From DASRAJ01 sp039920305 (lineage in GTDB: Bacteria > Bacteroidota > Bacteroidia > Chitinophagales > UBA10324), in the NCBI GenBank assembly GCA_039920305.1, contig JBDSEA010000062.1:1-9145 (forward strand): 9,145 nt of DNA. The letters are read 5' to 3'. This document shows positions 1-6,546 of the stretch, one piece after another (the first letter of the stretch is position 1; every line of letters starts with the position of its first letter). Below the pieces are notes generated by a model. That model was not told where the DNA came from and ran no database searches. It was given only the letters and a program-made list of their open reading frames with translations. The position numbers and the translations under genes were made by a program.

Positions 1-520
1 TCCAGGTCCATAGTTTAGTTGAAATATCATATTTCCATAGATCATTCAGCCATCCACCCCAGCCAATTCCTCCAAATAACCAAAAATTACCTTCAAGGTC
101 TGTCCAGTATGCTGCATTTACACGCTGCCCCGGGAAATTATTGGAATCCGGCACACCCTGAATGCCGTAAACATTTGCAGTATTGGCAAATAATCCTGAG
201 CCCGCAATCCATTTCCACTTATTTGTATCTATATTAAATTTCCACATGGCATTTACTGAAAGCGTCTTCATAACATCGGCACTATAATACTCACCTCCGA
301 GTAAATAAAATTCGTTACTAATCCGCCACCCACAAGCACCATAAAGTTTTGGAATGATCATCGAATCGGTGAATACTCCCTTTTCGCCGAAAGAATCAAC
401 ATCAGTGTAGCTATTTCCGGGGATTGAATCTCCTTTCATCCAGGTCCACTGACTAAAGCAGGGTGATTCAGAGAATAAACACAAAAGAATTATTGCGCAA
501 CGGCGATATAACGATGGCAT
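1..520 (-). CDS. Secreted Kelch-repeat protein, N-terminal part (3' end outside window)
   Basis: An open frame of 173 codons runs from an ATG at 520 to the window edge without a stop. Residues 1-23 look like a signal peptide: RR near the start, hydrophobic core AIILLCLF, likely cleavage after CFSQ. The mature part begins WTWMKGD and has Kelch/galactose-oxidase-like beta-propeller features. These are YLLGG (72-76) followed by MWKFNIDTNKWKW (92-104), then GVPDSNNFPGQR (122-133), NFWLFGG (145-151) and NDLWKYDISTKLWTW (159-173). The period of about 60 residues and the LWKYD...WTW signature match large secreted Kelch proteins common in Bacteroidetes, which often end in a T9SS sorting domain; that end is not visible here. 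Such propellers are mostly binding modules, and the ligand cannot be read from sequence. The gene starts only 6 bp after the stop of an orphan sorting-tail fragment. No clear promoter or ribosome binding site is seen. Confidence 0.8.
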   Translation of the reverse strand, partial: MPSLYRRCAIILLCLFSESPCFSQWTWMKGDSIPGNSYTDVDSFGEKGVFTDSMIIPKLYGACGWRISNEFYLLGGEYYSADVMKTLSVNAMWKFNIDTNKWKWIAGSGLFANTANVYGIQGVPDSNNFPGQRVNAAYWTDLEGNFWLFGGIGWGGWLNDLWKYDISTKLWTW

Positions 521-526
521 TTCGAT

Positions 527-740
527 TTATCTTACAATGATCAATTGATTTTTCAAGCTCACTTCCTTGGATTCGACTCCTGTGGGTTTTCCCTGGTAAA
601 GGTATGCCCATGATGGATAATGTACTTTGAATCTGCCATGATTTGGATTGGGAAATTTATGGTTAAAAAAATGAGAGGGCAAAATATAGCCTATCAGGTC
701 GTATTACGGAAGAGAAGGTAAGTTTTCGGTGGACGTTCAT
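527..740 (-). pseudogene. Orphan T9SS sorting-tail-like fragment, possibly frameshifted
   Basis: Between the M20 stop and the Kelch start the minus strand has a 58-codon open frame (703-530, stop TAA at 527-529) without an ATG. It contains FPNPNHGRFKV and ends LKNQLIIVR. The PNPNxGxF pattern is typical of the start of a type A T9SS C-terminal sorting domain. A second frame starts with an ATG at 738-740 overlapping the M20 stop (TAATG) and runs 25 codons to a TAA at 663-665, directly after a run of seven T (665-671, minus sense). Removing one T would join both frames into a protein of about 70 residues. It could be the decayed 3' end of a lost Kelch or other secreted protein, a frameshifted small gene, or a sequencing indel. 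The tail is shorter than the usual 70-80 residues and its middle part is not typical, so the identification is tentative. Confidence 0.4.
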
Positions 741-1939
741 TACCTGTTTTGAAGCAGGCTTACAGCCATCCAGGCCATCATTCCGCTTGCGATTTCAAGT
801 GCATCTTCATCAATATTAAACGTGGGAGTATGAACAGATGAAGTAATTCCTTTACCGGCATTGCCTGTTCCGATACGGTAAAAGCAGGCCGGGATTTCTT
901 GTGAATAGAAAGAAAAATCTTCTGAAGCCATCCGTAGATCAAGGTCTCCTACATTTTCTTTTCCCAGATATTCTTCAGCAAATTTTTTTGAAGAAGAAGT
1001 AATGATTTCGTCATTTACCAAAACCGGATATCCTGGCCCGATCTGCAATGAAATTTGATTGTGATGAAGAGTAGAAAAGCCGGTGATCAGCTTTGTGATG
1101 CGCCCATGAACTTCACTTCGCCATGATTCATCCATGGTGCGTAATGTTCCGTCAATGGTTACTTCCGAAGGAATAACATTTGTTGCACCGGCACCGCTTA
1201 TTTTTCCGAATGCCAGAACGGTGGGTACTTTGGCTTTGGAAAGCTCATTGATCAGCTTTTCGATCTCCACCAGCAGACGCGCGGCAATAAAGATGGGATT
1301 GATAACATTCCCCGGCTCGGCTGCATGTCCGCCCTTTCCTTTTACGGTTATATAAATTTCATCAGCCGAAGCCATATACATGCCACTGCGAAAACCTGCC
1401 GTACCCACACTAAGCGGAGTATAAACGTGCTGTGCAATGATTGCATCCGGCCTGGGATTTTCAAGCACCCCGGCCTTGATCATAAGCGAAGCGCCACCCG
1501 GTAATTTTTCTTCCCCCGGCTGAAAAATAAATTTGATAGTGCCTTCGAATTCATTTTTCAACTGATCCAAAATTCTTAATGCGCCCAGCAAGGCAGCAGA
1601 ATGAACATCATGTCCACAGGCATGCATGACGCCTTCATTCTGTGATCTGTATTCCACCTCATTCTGCTCGCTGATCGGCAGCGCATCCATATCCGCGCGC
1701 AAGGCGACACATTTTTTCTTAGCATTTGTTCCGCTTATCACCCCGATAATTCCATATCCGCCAATGCCGGTTTGATGTTCAATGTTCCATTCCTTAAGCA
1801 TGGAAGAAATGAATTCAGCAGTGTTCTTTTCTTCAAATGAGAGTTCAGGATGCGAATGCAAATGATGGCGGATGGAAATAATTTCATCACGATACGTGTG
1901 AGCGAGGGATTTTATTTGCTTTAGAGGTTGGCTATTCAC
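740..1939 (-). CDS. M20D-family metallo-amidohydrolase (N-acyl-amino-acid / aminoacylase-like)
   Basis: This 399-residue protein matches the usual length and motif order of the M20D amidohydrolases (HipO/AbgB/IAA-amino acid hydrolase group). These cytoplasmic enzymes use a di-metal centre to hydrolyse N-acyl amino acids or related amides. Visible motifs are RRHLH-like IRHHLHSHPELSF (23-35), ALRADMDALPI (79-89), HACGHDVH (106-113, metal ligands Cys108 and His110), PGEEK (141-145, catalytic and metal Glu143/144), AQHV (His171), GKGGHAAEP with His205 in the dimerisation domain, and SSVHTPTFN (metal ligand His370). All key residues are present, so it should be active; the substrate is unknown. 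There is no signal peptide. The start is GTG at 1937-1939, since the next codon but one upstream in frame is a stop and no ATG lies nearby. It follows the SPOR gene by 23 bp and is probably cotranscribed with it. The start lies inside a 7-bp repeat. Confidence 0.93.
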   Translation of the reverse strand: MNSQPLKQIKSLAHTYRDEIISIRHHLHSHPELSFEEKNTAEFISSMLKEWNIEHQTGIGGYGIIGVISGTNAKKKCVALRADMDALPISEQNEVEYRSQNEGVMHACGHDVHSAALLGALRILDQLKNEFEGTIKFIFQPGEEKLPGGASLMIKAGVLENPRPDAIIAQHVYTPLSVGTAGFRSGMYMASADEIYITVKGKGGHAAEPGNVINPIFIAARLLVEIEKLINELSKAKVPTVLAFGKISGAGATNVIPSEVTIDGTLRTMDESWRSEVHGRITKLITGFSTLHHNQISLQIGPGYPVLVNDEIITSSSKKFAEEYLGKENVGDLDLRMASEDFSFYSQEIPACFYRIGTGNAGKGITSSVHTPTFNIDEDALEIASGMMAWMAVSLLQNR

Positions 1940-1975
1940 TTTTCACCATTCATTATTCACCTTCACCATTCCACC
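1934..1975. repeat. Degenerate 7-bp tandem repeat (ATTCACY)
   Basis: On the plus strand the units read ATTCACT, TTTCACC, ATTCATT, ATTCACC, TTCACC (one base short) and ATTCCACC (one base extra). The array fills the gap between the SPOR and M20 genes, contains the SPOR stop (1963-1965), and supplies the GTG start of M20 (1937-1939). A shorter array of the same heptad lies at 7959-7972. Confidence 0.6.
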
Positions 1976-2355
1976 CCTTCAATCATGATCTTGTCCGGTA
2001 CTATGAACGCGACCGGAAAATAGATTCGAATCTCGTTCAGGAAATTATCTGCTTCCGCTCTGGATGTAAAATCTCCTATGCGCAATTTGAACTGCGGGGC
2101 CGAGTATGCAATGTAGGCTGAATAATCAGGAAATTGCTGAATGAATTTGGCTTTTATATTCAGCAGTTCCTGCCGGTTGTTATCCGATGCAAGCTGAATA
2201 CGGAACCCGTTTACCAGGCGCTTTTCAATTGCAAATGTCTGATACAGCTTCAGAACCTTCTGAGTGGAGCTATCCTTTATAATCGTTATTTTCCCTTCCT
2301 GCGCTATGCACACACAAGTAATGCAACAAAACGCGATGATGAAGACAGATCTCAA
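1963..2355 (-). CDS. Small exported SPOR-domain protein
   Basis: This 130-residue protein has an N-terminal signal peptide (core FIIAFCCITCVCIA, likely cleavage before QEGK near residue 19-20). A C-terminal SPOR-like domain covers about residues 50-127. It shows the two beta-alpha-beta halves expected of the fold: GFRIQLAS followed by an LLNIKAKFIQQFP helix, then FKLRIGDFTSRAEADNFLNEI, a classic SPOR second half (xxRxGxFxxxxxAxxxxxxI). SPOR domains bind denuded peptidoglycan glycan strands, so a periplasmic wall-associated role is likely; its partner is unknown. The only usable in-frame start is TTG at 2353-2355, because a stop lies about 11 codons upstream and no ATG is available between. 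The gene sits 68 bp after deoC and 23 bp before the M20 gene in the same direction. Several Cys (10, 11, 14, 16) lie in the signal peptide, but no clean lipobox is seen. Confidence 0.82.
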   Translation of the reverse strand: MRSVFIIAFCCITCVCIAQEGKITIIKDSSTQKVLKLYQTFAIEKRLVNGFRIQLASDNNRQELLNIKAKFIQQFPDYSAYIAYSAPQFKLRIGDFTSRAEADNFLNEIRIYFPVAFIVPDKIMIEGVEW

Positions 2356-2423
2356 TGGTAATAGAAATTCAAAGTGACGAATTTAGCAAGTCAGGTAAAC
2401 TAACTTATCAGTGGGAACATTCT

Positions 2424-3128
2424 TTAAGCCACAGCAATTTCCAGGTTGATTATTTGTAAGGAGCTGGACGTCCCGATTCTGTCGGCACCGGCGTAAATCA
2501 ACTCCATTGCCTGCTCTTTGGATTTAATTCCGCCAGAGGCTTTGATCAGAATATTTTTTGGAAGCAAACTGCGAAGCAGCTCAATTACTTCCGGGGTTGC
2601 ACCTTCACCGTTGAATCCTGTAGAAGTTTTTACATAGTTAACCTCGGCGCGCACCGCAAGACTGCATGCCCGCTCAATATCCTCGTGGGAAAGAATTCCG
2701 GTTTCAATGATCCACTTAACCGTTTTATGCCTCAGGTCGGCTAACTGGGTAATGCTCTGAATTTCCTTAAGCACATCTTTATCATTGCGTGAAAAGAATG
2801 CCCCGAAGTTCATTACCACATCAAGCTCATCAGCTCCATCCTCCATTGCGCGCTTTGCTTCTTCAACCTTGATGAGTGAATGAGAATATCCAAATGGAAA
2901 TCCAATCACTGTGGCAACTTTTACATTGCTTTGATCAAGAAAATTTTTTGCCTGAGAAACGAAATATGGCGGAATGCAGACTGCAAAAAAATTATTTTCA
3001 ATTGCTTCTATACAGAGGAGTTTGATTTTTTCAGAAGTAGTATCAGATTTCAGAAGTGTATGGTCAATCCTCGATACAAGTTCCTTCATTTCTATTTGCG
3101 GGTTTCTGATTTTCATAACTGATGTCAT
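2424..3128 (-). CDS. deoC: Deoxyribose-phosphate aldolase
   Basis: This 234-residue class I aldolase cleaves 2-deoxy-D-ribose 5-phosphate to glyceraldehyde 3-phosphate and acetaldehyde, in deoxynucleoside catabolism in the cytoplasm. Family motifs are complete: IDHTLLK (21-27), AVCIPPYFV (49-57), TVIGFPFG (73-80), ELDVVMN (101-107, proton-relay Asp103), YVKTSTGF (165-172, Schiff-base Lys167), IKASGGI (195-201, catalytic Lys196) and AGADRIGTSS (213-222, phosphate binding). Length is normal for the short bacterial DeoC form. The ATG at 3126-3128 is the first available after an in-frame TGA; a second Met at residue 5 is an alternative start, and DHTLLK would still be intact. It is the first gene of the deoC-SPOR-M20 run, so the 300-bp region upstream probably carries the promoter. 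No other nucleoside-catabolism gene (deoA, deoB, deoD) lies nearby. Confidence 0.96.
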   Translation of the reverse strand: MTSVMKIRNPQIEMKELVSRIDHTLLKSDTTSEKIKLLCIEAIENNFFAVCIPPYFVSQAKNFLDQSNVKVATVIGFPFGYSHSLIKVEEAKRAMEDGADELDVVMNFGAFFSRNDKDVLKEIQSITQLADLRHKTVKWIIETGILSHEDIERACSLAVRAEVNYVKTSTGFNGEGATPEVIELLRSLLPKNILIKASGGIKSKEQAMELIYAGADRIGTSSSLQIINLEIAVA

Positions 3129-3163
3129 TTCATTTCAATTGAGATTAAGGAGGAGATGCTGAG

Positions 3164-3178
3164 CCTGATCTGTTCAGG
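3164..3178. repeat. Short inverted repeat upstream of deoC
   Basis: CCTGA (3164-3168) and TCAGG (3174-3178) are perfect 5-bp arms around a 5-base spacer. It lies 36 bp upstream of the deoC start and shares its arms with the inverted repeat at 3324-3340. It could be an operator half-pair, an RNA hairpin in the deoC leader, or chance. Confidence 0.3.
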
Positions 3179-3323
3179 ATACTTACATTCTTTTTCAATG
3201 ATCATTCCATTTTGCAGACAAGCATTCATATAAATTCAAACCACGAATATCAATTAAATGCTTCCGAAGAAAAAGTAAATATTTTTGAGGAGATAATTCT
3301 ACCAGATTAACAGGAAAAGCCGG

Positions 3324-3340
3324 CCTGAAAATCTTTCAGG
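3324..3340 (-). terminator. Possible hairpin downstream of the sulfatase gene
   Basis: CCTGAAA (3324-3330) and TTTCAGG (3334-3340) form a perfect 7-bp stem with a 3-base loop. It lies about 90 bp after the sulfatase stop (minus strand). On that strand it is not followed by a clean T run; the next bases are CCGGCTTTTCCTG, so termination is uncertain. Confidence 0.3.
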
Positions 3341-3430
3341 TAAAATATATTTTCTTGAAAAGTGCTAATGAAACGAGGAGAAAAAAAGAAAAGCAGAAGT
3401 CAGCAGGGATTTATCTGGTCTGATTTTGCG

Positions 3431-5632
3431 TTAATGTGTCACCATCATTTTGCGGCATTTCATATTCATTTCAGTTTGAATGATGATGAAATACATTCCC
3501 GGCAACCATGTGCTGCAATCAAGTTTAATATTTCTCCATCCCTGCTCATTGATAGTTTCACTGATGATAGATTTACCTAGCTCATTTTTTACAGTAAGCA
3601 GCGTTAAATTATTTTCCCGTATAAAAAATTGCAAGAGTGCCGTTTCATCAGCAGGAGAAGGAAACAGGTAAATACCATTGAGATCAGTATCATCCATTTC
3701 AGGATTAACAGCATCCCTCATCTGAATATTTGTGAGTGAGCAGTTACGAAATTGCGAAAGCGTATCATTAAATACTGCGCGCAGACTATCTTTCTTATCC
3801 CGGTATTGCTGAATGAGCGTTGCATAGGCTGAATTGAAAATCTCGTTGGTATTCTCACCCGGGTCATTAATAAGATCATAAAACTCCTCAGTGGTTTCAT
3901 CGCAGAATGTATAGATGTATTTATATTCAAAAGATCGTATGGCCCTTAGTGGTGGAGCAGCCTCAAACGAGCAGAGCTCATACAGAAAATCTTTTCGCGG
4001 AATGGTGCCATTATAAAGAGCGTGCAGCGAAATCCCATCCATATTAAAAGTATCAGGAATATTGGCTGCTTCGAGTATGGTAGGTGCCAGATCCATATTT
4101 GATGCAATTTGATCTGTTACCACAGTATTTGCCATGAACCATGCAGGGTAGCGAATGAATAAGGGCAGCCGTATTGATTCCTCAAGAGCTACCTGCTTGG
4201 CAGCCATCAGATGCTCCCCCTTTATATATCCGTTATCAGATGCGAATATTACCATGGTGCTATCGAGAATCCCCATATTTTCCAATCTGGTCAATATGGT
4301 ATCCACGTTCATGTCAGTTCCCTGCTGGGTTTGAAACTCAAGCAGCCTCAGGCTATCGGTCTGGGTTGCATTGAAATCCCAGCTATGGTCCAGGTTATAA
4401 TAGTAAGCCGGATAGTTGTGTGCGTATTTGTAAAAATTGTCAGGGAAGGGTATCGTTTTGTTTACATATAAACCTGTATCCTCCGTTCTTGGTATAGAGG
4501 GTCCATGAGGTGATATCGGCCAAAACATCAGAAAGAAAGGCTGCTCCGATGGGATAGAATCAAAAAAGTCCCCAAGCATCCTGTTGTACACATCACTCAC
4601 ATGCCCGGGATATCCCTTGTGAATTCCGTTGATATAGAAATGAGGTACTGTATATTCAAGGCCAGTGCTCACCGCGTACCAGTCACATCCCACCGGGTTA
4701 TTAGAAAAAGAATATTTTCCGATCACCCCGGTAAAGTAGCCGTTGTTGTGAAGGATTTCCTGAATCTGTGGTATGGATGTATTGATGTCATCTCCGTTGA
4801 AAAATGCACCATGCTTATGTGCATATAAGCCGGTGAGAATGGTTCCGCGGCTGGGTGTACACAGGCTGGAAGTAGGGAGAAAATATTTAAAGTTTACTCC
4901 TTCATGGGCTATACGGTCGATGGAAGGGTATTTTAAATACGATGGACCACCATTGGGCTTAAATGCATCATATCGCGCATCATCCATCAGTATCATTATA
5001 ATATTTGGTTTTGTGGATGCTATAGAATTCAAAGTAAGAAAATAAACACTTTGAGTCCATGCTGAAGTATCTGTACTACAGGTGCTGCGAACCTGCACTT
5101 CATAGCTTGTTTGGGGCTCAAGTGTGGTAATGGCGAACGCAGATGCCGTGATATTTCCAATCTTCGTCCAGGCAGAAATATTCGTTTTTTTATACCTGAG
5201 AATATAACCGGAAGCGGGACAAACCGGCTGCCAGGAAATAGTTGCTCCTGTTGAAGTAATGCCGGAAACTGCCAGCTGTTGTGGTTGAGAGCATGAGGCT
5301 GTTTTTACCAATATTGAATTGCTGAAAGCTCCGGTTTTATTATTCGGGCATATAGAGGCTACACCAAAATTGTACTTCGTAAGTGAAGTAAGTCCTGATA
5401 TGGTATAATTTGTATTACTCCCGGCGTTTATTTTTATCCACGTTGAAGAAGTTTTTAATTTATACCGGAGCTTATACCCGGTTGCCCCATTCACAGGGAT
5501 CCATGAAAGTGTAACGGTGCAGCTCGTTTTTGATAGTGATGTAAGATTAGAAGGAGCGGGAAGAGGACAATTTGCGAAGGAGGAGCCATTTATAAAACCT
5601 GCAAGCAATAACAGCGGTATTAATTTTTTCAT
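3431..5632 (-). CDS. Secreted sulfatase with two FnIII domains and a T9SS sorting tail
   Basis: The 733-residue protein starts with a signal peptide (MKKLIPLLLLAGF..., cleavage near residue 20). Two fibronectin type III domains follow (about 24-112 and 116-201). A type I sulfatase domain (about 207-625) comes next, then a C-terminal region with LFPSPADE (656-663) and GMYFIII (712-718), which resembles a T9SS type A sorting tail. Active-site features are DD217-218 (Ca2+), CTPSRGTILTG (258-268, with Cys258 the formylglycine precursor and Arg262), Lys306, SPHGP (His376), SDNGY (Asp466/Asn467) and Lys479 near EESIRLPLFIRYP. It should hydrolyse sulfate esters, most likely of glycans, outside the cell or on its surface. 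The usual GKWH is GKYS here (305-308), and this with GCDWY and INGIHK recalls glucosamine-6-sulfatase/GNS-like enzymes; substrate remains a guess. No formylglycine-generating enzyme, SusC/D pair or other glycan gene lies in the window. It is transcribed alone from the divergent promoter region. Confidence 0.93.
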   Translation of the reverse strand: MKKLIPLLLLAGFINGSSFANCPLPAPSNLTSLSKTSCTVTLSWIPVNGATGYKLRYKLKTSSTWIKINAGSNTNYTISGLTSLTKYNFGVASICPNNKTGAFSNSILVKTASCSQPQQLAVSGITSTGATISWQPVCPASGYILRYKKTNISAWTKIGNITASAFAITTLEPQTSYEVQVRSTCSTDTSAWTQSVYFLTLNSIASTKPNIIMILMDDARYDAFKPNGGPSYLKYPSIDRIAHEGVNFKYFLPTSSLCTPSRGTILTGLYAHKHGAFFNGDDINTSIPQIQEILHNNGYFTGVIGKYSFSNNPVGCDWYAVSTGLEYTVPHFYINGIHKGYPGHVSDVYNRMLGDFFDSIPSEQPFFLMFWPISPHGPSIPRTEDTGLYVNKTIPFPDNFYKYAHNYPAYYYNLDHSWDFNATQTDSLRLLEFQTQQGTDMNVDTILTRLENMGILDSTMVIFASDNGYIKGEHLMAAKQVALEESIRLPLFIRYPAWFMANTVVTDQIASNMDLAPTILEAANIPDTFNMDGISLHALYNGTIPRKDFLYELCSFEAAPPLRAIRSFEYKYIYTFCDETTEEFYDLINDPGENTNEIFNSAYATLIQQYRDKKDSLRAVFNDTLSQFRNCSLTNIQMRDAVNPEMDDTDLNGIYLFPSPADETALLQFFIRENNLTLLTVKNELGKSIISETINEQGWRNIKLDCSTWLPGMYFIIIQTEMNMKCRKMMVTH

Positions 5633-5666
5633 TGGTTGGATTTAAAAATTTAATTATAGCTTCAGG

Positions 5667-5674
5667 CAAATTTA
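5667..5674 (-). promoter_or_regulatory. Bacteroidetes -7 element for the sulfatase gene
   Basis: The minus strand reads TAAATTTG, an exact match to the Bacteroidetes -7 consensus TAnnTTTG, 34 bp upstream of the sulfatase ATG. That would give a leader of roughly 25-30 bases. TTTG-like sequences occur upstream, but the nearest is only 13 bp away, shorter than normal for a -33 element. Confidence 0.5.
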
Positions 5675-5813
5675 AACTTTCAAAATACAAATGACCGGGG
5701 AATTAACTTCCATTTTATGTTTATCAGTCACCGGCTTAAATTATTTTTTTTGAAGGTTCAAAACGCATAATTCAAATGTTTTTAATGTTTCAGCGGGCTT
5801 CAGCATAATAATT

Positions 5814-5821
5814 TAACTTTG
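5814..5821 (+). promoter_or_regulatory. Bacteroidetes -7 element for the DUF4290 gene
   Basis: TAACTTTG matches TAnnTTTG exactly, 19 bp before the ATG at 5841, implying a very short leader of about a dozen A/T-rich bases with no Shine-Dalgarno sequence. A weak TTTC (5788-5791) sits at about the -33 position. It is divergent from the sulfatase promoter, about 140 bp away. Confidence 0.55.
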
Positions 5822-5840
5822 CGGCTTTAATAAAATTTTA

Positions 5841-6509
5841 ATGGAATACAACACACAGCGTCCGCAGCTAATGATCAGTGAATATGGTCGCTACATTCAA
5901 AACATGGCACGCTTTATTGCAAAAGAAGAAGACAAGGAAAAGCGCAATGCGATGGCCCGTGCAGTAATTGAGCTGATGAGCCAGGCAAGTCCTCAGTTCC
6001 GGAACATTGAAGAATACCGGCATAAGCTGTGGGATCACCTGATTATGATCAGTGACTTTAAGCTCGTCGTGGATTCGCCCTACCCTTTTCCTGAACGAAA
6101 AAGTATTGTAGAAAGCGGCACTGCACCACTACCATATCCAAAAAATAAAATCAAGATGCGCCACTATGGGAAAAATCTTGAAAGGCTGGTGGACAAAACA
6201 AAGGATATTGATGAGGATAAGCGAAAAGAAATGGCACAGGTAGTCGCTAATTACATGAAGCTATGCTATGCGAACTGGAGTAAAGAAAATGTGAGTGACG
6301 AATCAGTCCGCAATGACCTGGAAATCCTTTCCAAGGGAATGCTTGAGCTTGACAAGGATTACACTTTTGCTGAAATCACGCCGGCCAGACAGAATGAATT
6401 CAGACCGGCGCGCAAAAATTTTGGTCATAAGGGAGGACATAAAAAGAACCGCAACTTTAAAAGCAGCGGTGGCGGCGGAAACTTTAATAAGAGAAGGAGA
6501 GATCGCTGA
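5841..6509 (+). CDS. DUF4290 family protein with basic Gly-rich tail
   Basis: This 222-residue protein begins MEYNTQRPQL and continues SEYGRYIQNM, the conserved opening of the DUF4290 family, which is largely confined to Bacteroidetes and commonly found just before murA, as here. Its function is unknown to me. There is no signal peptide or membrane segment, so it should be cytoplasmic. The body is mostly helical and shows an apparent two-fold internal repeat: residues 15-72 (YGRYIQNM...DKEKRNAMARAVIELM) and 109-164 (YGKNLERL...DEDKRKEMAQVVANYM). Residues 186-222 are strongly basic and Gly/Asn-rich, with HKGGHKKNRN, SGGGG and ending KRRRDR. That resembles disordered RNA- or ribosome-binding tails, which is an inference from composition only. 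An exact -7 element lies upstream, and a terminator lies between this gene and murA, so coupling to murA may be by read-through. Confidence 0.88.
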   Translation: MEYNTQRPQLMISEYGRYIQNMARFIAKEEDKEKRNAMARAVIELMSQASPQFRNIEEYRHKLWDHLIMISDFKLVVDSPYPFPERKSIVESGTAPLPYPKNKIKMRHYGKNLERLVDKTKDIDEDKRKEMAQVVANYMKLCYANWSKENVSDESVRNDLEILSKGMLELDKDYTFAEITPARQNEFRPARKNFGHKGGHKKNRNFKSSGGGGNFNKRRRDR

Positions 6510-6546
6510 CGCAGTTAAACTATATATTTCTGCGTGGAGAAAATTG

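Larger units (their letters stand above)
3129..3430. other. Non-coding gap between sulfatase 3' end and deoC 5' end
   Basis: About 300 bp without a credible gene; short frames on either strand have no recognisable product. It should hold the end of the sulfatase transcript and the promoter of deoC, both on the minus strand. It contains two inverted repeats sharing the arms CCTGA/TCAGG (3164-3178 and 3324-3340) and the 12-bp palindrome AAAATATATTTT at 3342-3353. I found no convincing TAnnTTTG element facing deoC. Confidence 0.6.

Noticed and set aside
19..237. 72-codon plus-strand frame at the window start
   Set aside because: Antisense to the Kelch protein, whose reading frame has clear domain motifs.
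3342..3353. 12-bp palindrome AAAATATATTTT
   Set aside because: A/T-only palindromes are expected by chance in such gaps, and nothing ties it to a regulator.
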